Of a DNA stretch of 6,379 nt, positions 1 to 5,412 are shown in pieces. This stretch comes from Boseongicola sp. (GTDB lineage: Bacteria > Pseudomonadota > Alphaproteobacteria > Rhodobacterales > Rhodobacteraceae): assembly GCA_013042895.1 (NCBI GenBank), contig JABDPD010000069.1, forward strand, positions 1 to 6,379, written 5' to 3'. A program made the position numbers and the translations under genes. The notes under the pieces are model-generated. The model was not told the origin of the DNA. It made no database searches and saw only the letters and a list, made by a program, of their open reading frames with translations. The first letter of the stretch is position 1; every line of letters starts with the position of its first letter.

Positions 1-857
1 TGATGGAGCAGGGCCGGATGGCAGAGGCACAGGAACTCTTGGACCAGCTGCGGCAGATGATGGAGAATATGCAAGTCGCCGAGGGCCAGCAGGGCGGTCA
101 GCAAAGCCCGGGCGAGCAGGCGATGGAAGGTCTTGCCGAGACTTTGCGCGAGCAGCAGGGGCTGTCGGATCAGGCCTTCCGGGATTTGCAGGAACAATAT
201 AATCCAAACGCGCGGGCCGGACAGTCGAGTGAAAACGAAGGCGAGGGCGGTGACGGCGAAGGCCGTGGTGCGGAACACGATCAACCGGGGCGTCAGGGCG
301 AGGGCGGTCAGCAGGGACGCGGTGGGGAGCCGGGGTCTCAGCAGCAGCAAGGGAACGGAGAAGGCAGTCTGGCAGATCGGCAGCAGGCGCTTCGTAATGA
401 GTTGAACCGTCAGCGGCAGAACCTGCCGGGTGCCGGAACGCCAGAAGGTGACGCCGCGCGTGAGTCTTTGGGCCGTGCGGGCGAGGCGATGGACGATGCG
501 GAAGATGCGCTTCGTGAGGAGGACTTCGCGGGCGCGTTGGATAGTCAGTCGCAGGCAATGGAGGCGCTCCGCGAAGGGATGCGCGAGTTGGCTGAGCAGA
601 TGGCCGAGCAGCAACAACAGCAAGGTGGTCAGCAAGGGCAACAGCTCGGGCAGAACGACCCGAACGGCAGCCGTGACCCCCTCGGGCGCGAGGCTGGTGA
701 GAACGGCCGGATCGGCACGGATGAGCAGCTACTGCAAGGCGATGATGTGTATCGGCGGGCGCGGGAATTGCTGGATGAGATCCGCAAACGTTCGGGCGAG
801 CAAGACAGGCCGACCGAAGAACTGGACTATCTTAAGCGGCTTTTGGAACGTTTTTGA
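1..857 (+). CDS. TIGR02302/DUF4175 family protein, C-terminal part (5' end outside window)
   Basis: The frame is open from the left edge, so the ATG at 3-5 is probably an internal Met and only the last 284 residues are present. Family members are alphaproteobacterial proteins of several hundred residues with N-terminal membrane segments and a long Gln/Gly/Glu-rich C-terminal region; their function is unknown. Visible here are charged helical segments (residues 1-65 and about 125-200, with many Glu/Arg/Gln/Ala), two low-complexity stretches (about 72-122, Gly/Glu/Gln; about 196-220, including five consecutive Gln at 203-207), and the characteristic end: DPLGRE (225-230), GTDEQLLQGDDVYRRARELL (238-257) and a final ELDYLKRLLERF. 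Identification rests on that end and on the QGLSDQAFRDLQEQYNPNA block (52-70). The next gene is a secreted peptidoglycan lytic enzyme about 100 bases downstream on the same strand, so an envelope role is plausible but only inferred. Confidence 0.9.
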   Translation, partial: MEQGRMAEAQELLDQLRQMMENMQVAEGQQGGQQSPGEQAMEGLAETLREQQGLSDQAFRDLQEQYNPNARAGQSSENEGEGGDGEGRGAEHDQPGRQGEGGQQGRGGEPGSQQQQGNGEGSLADRQQALRNELNRQRQNLPGAGTPEGDAARESLGRAGEAMDDAEDALREEDFAGALDSQSQAMEALREGMRELAEQMAEQQQQQGGQQGQQLGQNDPNGSRDPLGREAGENGRIGTDEQLLQGDDVYRRARELLDEIRKRSGEQDRPTEELDYLKRLLERF

Positions 858-957
858 TCTGACCGGCAACTCATTGCCAACGCCAAAATCTTAATCTTTC
901 GCGGGTTAGATTCGGGGCGTAGGCTTGTGGTGAGCGGTAAATATTAACAGGTGGCGA

Positions 958-2214
958 ATGCGTGTATTTTTAGCGGCAGTTGCCGTGTTTTTTTCCTTTT
1001 CAGCCGTTGTTGCCAGCCCTGCGCCGGAGTTTTCAGTGTATCCCAAGCCAAGACCTAACGCAGGAGCCTTGGTGCTGACCCAAGCGCAAACATCAAATGC
1101 CGCCTTCGCGCGCTGGATCGACCGTTTTCGCGGTCGGGCACGGGCTGCAGGTATTCGGGACAGTGTTTTTAATTCTGCTTTTCAAGGCGTTAGATACAAT
1201 ACTAGCGTGGTTCAGAAAGACCGAAACCAATCAGAATTCACCAAGCAGATCTGGGACTACCTCGATAGTGCAGTATCCACGACACGGGTTCGCAATGGCC
1301 GAGCGGCACTTCGCGATAACCGGCGCGTGTTGGCCGAGATTGAAGCGAGGTATGGCGTTGAAGCCGAGGTGGTGACTGCTGTTTGGGGGCTGGAGAGCGC
1401 CTATGGATCATTTCGCGGTGAAATTCCAATCATTGAGGCGCTTGCGACGTTGGCGTTTGACGGGCGGCGCGGGCGTTTTTTTGAACAGCAGTTGATCGCG
1501 GCTTTGAAGATTGTTCAGTCAGGTGACGTCCGTCCAAGTGACATGCGCGGGTCATGGGCCGGGGCGATGGGACACACGCAGTTTATTCCGACATCTTACC
1601 TTTCCTACGCAGTCGATTTTCGAGGCGACGGGCGTCGTGACATCTGGTCAAACGATCCGACGGATGCTTTGGCGTCCACAGCGGCCTACTTAAAGAACTT
1701 TGGCTGGACCAATGGACAGCCTTGGGGCGTTGAGGTGCGATTGCCCAGGGGATTTGATTATCGACAGACGGGTGAACGGATCAAGAAGTCCCCGACACAA
1801 TGGGCCAGTTTGGGTGTACGCGACGTTAACGGCGCGCGCGTGGCAGACTATGGGCGGGCGTCGATCCTGCTACCGGCGGGGGCCCGAGGCGCTGCGTTCA
1901 TGATCTTTAACAACTTCCATGTGATCGAGCGATACAACACAGCTGATGCTTATGTGATCGGTGTTGGGCTTCTAAGTGACCGGATTGCCGGGGCTGGGGC
2001 ATTGAAGGCGAAGTGGCCTCGAGATGATCGGAATCTGGCGTTTCGCGAGAAACAGGAGATGCAACGGCTATTGACCCGCAAAGGCTTTAATACTCAGGGT
2101 GTCGACGGGATTATCGGGCCAAATACGATTGCCGCAATCAGGCGCTTCCAGGCGTCTGTTGGTATGATCCCGGATGGCTATGCGAGCTATGAAGTACTGC
2201 GCCGTTTGCGTTAA
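958..2214 (+). CDS. Lytic murein transglycosylase, GH103/MltB type, with C-terminal peptidoglycan-binding domain
   Basis: This is a 418-residue periplasmic enzyme. The family cleaves the MurNAc-GlcNAc bond of peptidoglycan, leaving 1,6-anhydroMurNAc ends. Residues 1-20 form a Sec-type signal peptide (Arg2, then hydrophobic 3-18, with cleavage likely around Ala19/Ser20). There is no lipobox Cys, so unlike E. coli MltB it is predicted soluble. The catalytic domain spans about 47-350. The catalytic Glu is probably E146 in AVWGLESAYG, and the family block GAMGHTQFIPTSY lies at 202-214. A PG_binding_1 domain spans about 365-417 (QRLLTRKGF, VDGIIGPNT, IRRFQ). This arrangement matches the MltB_2 (TIGR02283) subgroup. 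The ATG at 958 is preceded by a short AGGTGG at 949-954 with only 3 bases of spacing, and it begins directly at the signal peptide. The downstream gene is convergent and the stop codons overlap. Confidence 0.95.
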   Translation: MRVFLAAVAVFFSFSAVVASPAPEFSVYPKPRPNAGALVLTQAQTSNAAFARWIDRFRGRARAAGIRDSVFNSAFQGVRYNTSVVQKDRNQSEFTKQIWDYLDSAVSTTRVRNGRAALRDNRRVLAEIEARYGVEAEVVTAVWGLESAYGSFRGEIPIIEALATLAFDGRRGRFFEQQLIAALKIVQSGDVRPSDMRGSWAGAMGHTQFIPTSYLSYAVDFRGDGRRDIWSNDPTDALASTAAYLKNFGWTNGQPWGVEVRLPRGFDYRQTGERIKKSPTQWASLGVRDVNGARVADYGRASILLPAGARGAAFMIFNNFHVIERYNTADAYVIGVGLLSDRIAGAGALKAKWPRDDRNLAFREKQEMQRLLTRKGFNTQGVDGIIGPNTIAAIRRFQASVGMIPDGYASYEVLRRLR

Positions 2215-2783
2215 TCTCTATAGCACCAGCAGCCTTGATGGTGATCGTTTATGACGCCGACCGCTTGCAAATATGCGTAGATAATTGTGGGTCCGACGAA
2301 GGACATGCCGCGTTTCTTTAAGTCTTTTGAAATGGCGTCTGACAATGGTGTCGTTGCCGGCATCTCTGAGGCGTCCTTCCAGGAGTTTTTAATCGGTTTA
2401 CCGTCCACATGCGACCAAAGCCAGTCTGAGAAACTGCCGAATTCCTTTTGCATTTCCAGATAGATGCGCGCGTTCTTCCGGGCCGCGGGAACCTTTTGGC
2501 GGTGGCGGACGATGCCCGGATTACTGAGGGCTTTGTGGAGTTCGAAATCAGTCATGTTGGCGACGCGTTCGACGTCGAAGCCATGGTAAACTTCGCGGTA
2601 ACCATCGCGTTTTTTGAGGATGGTTTCCCAAGATAGACCAGCGTGAGCGCCCTCGAGGATGAGCATCTCGAACAGCATTTGATCATCGCGGACCGGAATG
2701 CCCCATTCGGTGTCGTGATAGTGTGCGTAAAGCTCCGAGTGCGAGCCAAAACAGCGTGGTTTGTCGTCAATTGGGTCAGCCAT
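2211..2783 (-). CDS. tag: DNA-3-methyladenine glycosylase I (Tag)
   Basis: This 190-residue base-excision repair enzyme removes 3-methyladenine from alkylated DNA in the cytoplasm. It aligns along its whole length with E. coli Tag. The HhH-family zinc site is intact: Cys11 (PRCFG), His23 (HYHDTEWG), His181 and Cys185 (NDHHQGCWCY), equivalent to E. coli C4, H17, H175 and C179. The base-recognition residues are also present: Tyr22, Glu44 (LILEGAHAG) and Trp52 (LSW), equivalent to Y16, E38 and W46. Other family blocks are NPGIVRHRQK and KKRGMSFVGPTIIYAYLQA. I chose the ATG at 2783 because the conserved protein begins right after it. The frame is open further upstream to 2882, but that extension looks unlike the family. 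The Shine-Dalgarno at 2783 is poor, so the start is slightly uncertain. The stop lies inside the TTAA that also holds the transglycosylase stop. Confidence 0.96.
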   Translation of the reverse strand: MADPIDDKPRCFGSHSELYAHYHDTEWGIPVRDDQMLFEMLILEGAHAGLSWETILKKRDGYREVYHGFDVERVANMTDFELHKALSNPGIVRHRQKVPAARKNARIYLEMQKEFGSFSDWLWSHVDGKPIKNSWKDASEMPATTPLSDAISKDLKKRGMSFVGPTIIYAYLQAVGVINDHHQGCWCYRD

Positions 2784-2828
2784 GAGAACCACGATAGACG
2801 TGTGAGAAGGTGGCGTCACCTGTTGCAA

Positions 2829-2845
2829 CTGACAACCCCTGTCAG
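2829..2845. promoter_or_regulatory. Inverted repeat CTGACA-N5-TGTCAG upstream of tag
   Basis: Two perfect 6-base arms are separated by ACCCC. The repeat lies about 46-62 bases before the chosen tag start, where an operator or promoter element could act. It abuts an 8-base palindrome GTTGCAAC (2822-2829), and TTGCAAC recurs at 2882-2888. On the minus strand the left arm and its neighbours read GGGTTGTCAG, so TTGTCA could serve as a -35 element, but no convincing -10 follows 16-18 bases later. A regulatory role is inferred from position and symmetry only. Confidence 0.35.
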
Positions 2846-2938
2846 CACGGTTCTGAGAAACGTGCGGTGAGTGCGTAGCCATTGCAACGGGGCAAAGGTT
2901 AACCCCAGAAAAACAGGGGAAATGGGAGATCTCGCGAT

Positions 2939-2966
2939 GTCGGTATCACGTCGGTATCAAGTCGGT
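2939..2966. repeat. 11-base tandem direct repeat (2.5 copies)
   Basis: GTCGGTATCA occurs exactly at 2939-2948 and 2950-2959, followed by the partial copy GTCGGT at 2961-2966. The period is 11 bases, about one helical turn, so successive copies face the same side of the DNA. It lies in the spacer between the DUF3775 and tag genes, just after a GAGATCTC palindrome (2926-2933). A protein-binding role is possible but not shown. Confidence 0.6.
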
Positions 2967-3008
2967 GCGCCCGCACGCTGCGTTAACCCGAGACCATATG
3001 AACGGGGG

Positions 3009-3034
3009 CATTTGTTAACAAAGATGAACAAATG
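3009..3034. repeat. Nested palindromes 3' of the DUF3775 gene
   Basis: CATTTGTT (3009-3016) and AACAAATG (3027-3034) are perfect 8-base inverted arms with a 10-base loop. Nested within is a perfect 12-base palindrome TTTGTTAACAAA (3011-3022). The structure lies about 19 bases past the DUF3775 stop on the minus strand and could form a transcript-end hairpin. However, in that direction it is followed by GCCCCCG rather than a T-run, so it is not a canonical intrinsic terminator. Confidence 0.4.
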
Positions 3035-3052
3035 GTTAATCGGCGAGACGTA

Positions 3053-3367
3053 TTACATGTGATCTTCTGCGTCGGCTACGTCGATGCCAAGCGCGTCGAG
3101 ACCGTCTTCGAGATACTCTGCAAGACTGGGGATGCCGGAGAGGTATTGCTCGGTTGGGGCGGTTGCCTCTTCGCGAGCTGTTTGCTTGGCTTCGGCCAAC
3201 TCATCGGCGCCGAAGGTCTCGCGGCCAACCCACATGAGGGCCACTAAGCCTATTTGTTCATCTTCGTTCAGGCCGGAGATGTAGTCGGTGAGGTGGGTGC
3301 TTTCGGGTCCGTATTCGCGGCTGAGAAAGATCACGCGGACGATTTTTCCGGTTGAGATGTCAAGCAT
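3053..3367 (-). CDS. DUF3775 domain-containing protein
   Basis: This is a small acidic cytoplasmic protein of 104 residues with no signal peptide or membrane segment. The family (DUF3775, common in alphaproteobacteria) has no known function. Recognisable parts are the N-terminus MLDISTGKIVRVIFLSREYG, the central block ISGLNEDEQIGLVALMWVGR (30-49) with TFGADEL (51-57), and the C-terminal helix block PTEQYLSGIPSLAEYLEDGL (71-90). The domain covers nearly the whole protein. Its start is fixed by a strong Shine-Dalgarno sequence; the frame continues open upstream but the extra stretch is Arg/Pro/His-rich and unlike a protein of this family. It is transcribed divergently from the GH1 gene and its putative promoter lies in the shared 141-base spacer. 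Confidence 0.9.
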   Translation of the reverse strand: MLDISTGKIVRVIFLSREYGPESTHLTDYISGLNEDEQIGLVALMWVGRETFGADELAEAKQTAREEATAPTEQYLSGIPSLAEYLEDGLDALGIDVADAEDHM

Positions 3368-3374
3368 GGGTGAT

Positions 3375-3380
3375 CCTCCT
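3375..3380 (-). promoter_or_regulatory. Shine-Dalgarno AGGAGG for the DUF3775 gene
   Basis: The plus strand reads CCTCCT, giving AGGAGG on the minus strand, 7 bases before the ATG at 3367-3365. It settles the start against the longer open frame that runs upstream to 3694. Confidence 0.85.
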
Positions 3381-3402
3381 GTTTTAACCGACCTTAGGCG
3401 GG

Positions 3403-3432
3403 ATGCTATGGGGAGACATTGCGCCAGATCAA
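3403..3432 (-). promoter_or_regulatory. Possible sigma70-type promoter for the DUF3775 gene
   Basis: On the minus strand, TTGATC (plus 3427-3432) and TAGCAT (plus 3403-3408) are 18 bases apart. Each matches its consensus at four of six bases. A transcript would start near 3396, leaving a leader of about 29 bases with the AGGAGG in place. It overlaps the region upstream of the divergent GH1 gene. This is a motif match only. Confidence 0.3.
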
Positions 3433-3480
3433 GCGGTGTGTGGTGGTCTTGTTGCTTGGGGCAGCTTGGCATAGGGCTTT

Positions 3481-3495
3481 TGCAAACGCTTTGGG
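3481..3495 (+). promoter_or_regulatory. LacI-family operator-like site before the GH1 gene
   Basis: TGCAAACGCTTTGGG contains the core AAACGCTTT, which resembles the central CG-flanked half-palindromes bound by many LacI-family sugar regulators. It sits immediately before the GH1 Shine-Dalgarno, where binding could block transcription. The outer arms are only partly symmetric and no LacI regulator is in the window. Confidence 0.25.
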
Positions 3496-3496
3496 C

Positions 3497-3500
3497 GAGG
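3497..3500 (+). promoter_or_regulatory. Shine-Dalgarno GAGG deciding the GH1 start
   Basis: GAGG lies 8 bases before the ATG at 3509, favouring that start over the in-frame TTG at 3419. Confidence 0.65.
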
Positions 3501-3508
3501 ATTCTGGC

Positions 3509-4840
3509 ATGGCATTCACATTTAAACGGAGCGATTTTCCGTCTGATTTCAAGTTTGGTGCGGCGACGGCGGCGTATCAGATTGAAGGGACGTCCTTTGG
3601 GCGTGTCGGCGCGACGCATTGGGACACTTTCGCTGCAGGACCCGGCAATGTGGTGAACGGTGAGGACGGGCGCGTGGCCTGCGATCATTACCATCGCTGG
3701 GGTGAAGACCTTGATTTGGTACGCGACGGCAACTTCGACGTGTATCGGTTTTCGACGATGTGGCCTCGGGTTATGCCGGATGGACGCAACGTGAGTGCTG
3801 AAGGGTTAGACTTTTATGATCGGTTGGCAGATGGGATTGTGGAACGTGGGCTGAGCCCGAAACTGACGCTTTATCACTGGGATATGCCGTCGGCTTTGGC
3901 GGATTTGGGGGGCTGGGCGAACCCAGATGTTGCGAAGTGGTTTGCCGATTACACGGAAGAGGTGATCGGGCGGATTGGTGATCGGATGGATGCGGTTGCA
4001 ACGATCAACGAGCCGTGGTGCGTGGCGTGGTTGTCGCATTTTCTGGGCGGTCATGCGCCGGGGCTGCGGGACATTCGCGCCGGCGCGCGGGCGATGCATC
4101 ACGTGTTGGTAGCGCATGCGCGGTCTTTGGAAGTGATGCGATCAGCGGGGCAGGAGAACCTTGGGATTGTTCTGAACTTCGAACATTCGGTCCCCGCGAG
4201 CGACAGCGCGGCGGATGTGCGGGCGGCCAAGACTTATGACGGGATTTACAACCGCTGGTTCGCGGGCGGAATCGCTCATGGGACTTATCCGGCGGATATT
4301 CTCGAGGCTTTGGAGCCATATATGCCGGAGGGTTGGCAGGACGATATGAGCGCGATTTCGGCGCCGATTGATTGGTTGGGAATCAATTACTATACGCGGT
4401 CTTTGCATGAGCATGTGCCGGGCACAGTTTGGCCTGCAGAGCGGGCGGTGCCGGGAGATTTGCCGAAAACGGCTCAGGACTGGGAGATTTATCCGGAAGG
4501 GCTCTATGGGTTTCTGATGCGGCTTGGCCGCGAGTTTACGGGCGATTTACCGATTTATGTGACCGAGAACGGGATGGCCGGGGCTGATCCGGGAGATGCG
4601 GGGTTGGTAGATGATCCGGCGCGGATTGCCTATTTTGACGCTCATGTGGGGGCTGTGAAGCGGGCGATTTCGGACGGGGCCAATGTTAAGGGCTATTTTG
4701 CCTGGTCGCTGTTGGACAATTACGAGTGGGCTTTCGGTTACGATAAGCGCTTCGGGATTGTTCATGTGGATTATGAGACGCAAGAGCGGACACCCAAGGG
4801 GTCTTTTCTGGCCTTTCAGGGCGCTTTGGCGCGGGTTTGA
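3509..4840 (+). CDS. GH1 family beta-glucosidase
   Basis: This 443-residue retaining glycoside hydrolase is of usual GH1 length and predicted cytoplasmic. The family removes terminal beta-linked glucose or related sugars from short oligosaccharides. One TIM-barrel domain fills the protein, starting at FPSDFKFGAATAAYQIEG (10-27). The acid/base is Glu168 (TINEPW; the family usually has TFNEP, TLNEP or similar) and the nucleophile is Glu353 (YVTENG). The glycone-site residues are all visible: Gln24, His123 (YHWDMP), Asn167, Tyr295 (NYY), Trp399, Glu406 and Trp407 (YEWAFGYDKRFGIV), so it should be active. Exact sugar preference cannot be read from sequence. The gene stands alone: no sugar ABC transporter or regulator is beside it in this window, although such neighbours are common for GH1 genes in alphaproteobacteria. 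A TTG start at 3419 would add a signal-peptide-like 30-residue extension; I prefer the ATG because of its ribosome site and the normal family N-terminus. Confidence 0.95.
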   Translation: MAFTFKRSDFPSDFKFGAATAAYQIEGTSFGRVGATHWDTFAAGPGNVVNGEDGRVACDHYHRWGEDLDLVRDGNFDVYRFSTMWPRVMPDGRNVSAEGLDFYDRLADGIVERGLSPKLTLYHWDMPSALADLGGWANPDVAKWFADYTEEVIGRIGDRMDAVATINEPWCVAWLSHFLGGHAPGLRDIRAGARAMHHVLVAHARSLEVMRSAGQENLGIVLNFEHSVPASDSAADVRAAKTYDGIYNRWFAGGIAHGTYPADILEALEPYMPEGWQDDMSAISAPIDWLGINYYTRSLHEHVPGTVWPAERAVPGDLPKTAQDWEIYPEGLYGFLMRLGREFTGDLPIYVTENGMAGADPGDAGLVDDPARIAYFDAHVGAVKRAISDGANVKGYFAWSLLDNYEWAFGYDKRFGIVHVDYETQERTPKGSFLAFQGALARV

Positions 4841-4855
4841 GTTTGAATGACTGAC

Positions 4856-4875
4856 CGGCCTACAAGGTCGTTTTG
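4856..4875 (+). terminator. Weak intrinsic terminator candidate after the GH1 gene
   Basis: CGGCCT (4856-4861) pairs with AGGTCG (4865-4870), with one G-U pair and a three-base ACA loop, followed by TTTTG. It begins 16 bases after the GH1 stop. The stem is short and the T-run has only four bases, so efficiency would be modest. Confidence 0.4.
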
Positions 4876-4951
4876 AGTACAACAGACTAAACGTTTTTGC
4901 GGTGCCATTCTCGCTTGACCGGGCGATTGTGGTACGCTTGAGCATGTTTGA

Positions 4952-4967
4952 CGAGTTTCGCAACTCG
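4952..4967 (+). promoter_or_regulatory. Hairpin in the leader of the MAPEG gene
   Basis: CGAGTT-TCGC-AACTCG is a perfect 6-base stem with a four-base loop, about 40 bases before the MAPEG start. There is no T-run after it, so it is not a terminator. It may be an operator or an mRNA leader structure. The nearest -35-like hexamer is TTGACC at 4915-4920, for which I see no good -10. Confidence 0.35.
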
Positions 4968-4993
4968 CCTTGTTAGGTGGCGAAGAATTGGGA

Positions 4994-4999
4994 AAGGAG
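4994..4999 (+). promoter_or_regulatory. Shine-Dalgarno AAGGAG for the MAPEG gene
   Basis: It lies 8 bases before the ATG at 5008 and decides the start against an in-frame TTG at 4948, whose 20-residue extension would be Arg-rich and would cover the leader hairpin. Confidence 0.85.
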
Positions 5000-5007
5000 T
5001 ACGAAGC

Positions 5008-5406
5008 ATGTCTCAGTTGGAGTATTTTACTGCGCTGTCGGCGCTTTGGATCGCGTTGGCTTGGGTACCATATATTCTTGATCGGATTATGGTGCGAGGG
5101 TTGATGGGCGCTTTGGCGAACCCAAGTCCGGAAGCAACTCCTCAATCTGAATGGGCAGTGCGGGCTATGGCTGCCCACAAGGTCGCGGTCGAAGCTTTTG
5201 TGGCGTTTGGTCCGTTGGCAGTTCTTGCGATGATGCGGATGCCGGAGGATTCTTACTCCGGGGTTTTGGCGATGACGTTCTTCATCGGCATTTTCGCGCA
5301 TTATTGGATCTATGTTCTTGGCATAGTGGTGTTGCGCACTTTGAGTTTCGCATTGGCAGCGCTTTCGACGGTCGCTTTGGGTCTGCGCGCCTTTGGCATA
5401 ATCTGA
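5008..5406 (+). CDS. MAPEG family integral membrane protein
   Basis: This is a 132-residue inner-membrane protein. It has four predicted hydrophobic segments, at about 5-25, 57-76, 84-107 and 110-131, the expected fold and size for MAPEG (membrane-associated proteins in eicosanoid and glutathione metabolism). Typical bacterial blocks are WVPYILDRIMVRGL (19-32), ANPSPEATP (37-45) and WAVRAMAAH (49-57). In the family signature RAxxNxxE, the Arg and Asn contact glutathione; here the aligned positions are Ala55 and Val59, and only Glu62 is kept. An ordinary glutathione transferase or peroxidase role is therefore doubtful, and the substrate is unknown. The gene appears to be monocistronic: a terminator candidate lies before it, a strong ribosome site at its start, and it ends 6 bases from the convergent dnaE2 frame. 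Confidence 0.88.
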   Translation: MSQLEYFTALSALWIALAWVPYILDRIMVRGLMGALANPSPEATPQSEWAVRAMAAHKVAVEAFVAFGPLAVLAMMRMPEDSYSGVLAMTFFIGIFAHYWIYVLGIVVLRTLSFALAALSTVALGLRAFGII

Positions 5407-5412
5407 AGTCTA

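Noticed and set aside
609..655. CAG/CAA-rich stretch as a repeat element
   Set aside because: It is in-frame coding for the Gln-rich segment normal for TIGR02302 proteins, not an independent repeat.
430..894. Open plus-strand frame overlapping the TIGR02302 gene
   Set aside because: It is a shifted frame of the low-complexity region, Arg/Ser/Trp-rich with no recognisable domain.
938..945. TAAATATT as a -10 element for the transglycosylase gene
   Set aside because: No -35-like sequence lies 16-18 bases upstream, and it would start the transcript almost at the ribosome site.
2784..2882. Start of tag at the upstream ATG (2882)
   Set aside because: The 33 extra residues do not resemble Tag proteins, and the conserved N-terminus begins just after the ATG at 2783.
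2903..2919. CCCC-N9-GGGG hairpin as terminator for the DUF3775 transcript
   Set aside because: It has only four pairs and a nine-base loop, lies about 135 bases past the stop, and has no T-run after it on the minus strand.
3466..3484. Sigma54-like -24/-12 promoter (TTGGCAT ... TTTTGCA) before the GH1 gene
   Set aside because: The GG and GC dinucleotides are 12 bases apart rather than the required 10.
3368..3694. Long upstream extension of the DUF3775 frame on the minus strand
   Set aside because: A perfect AGGAGG with 7-base spacing marks the start at 3367. The extension overlaps the GH1 gene and is Arg/Pro/His-rich, unlike the family.
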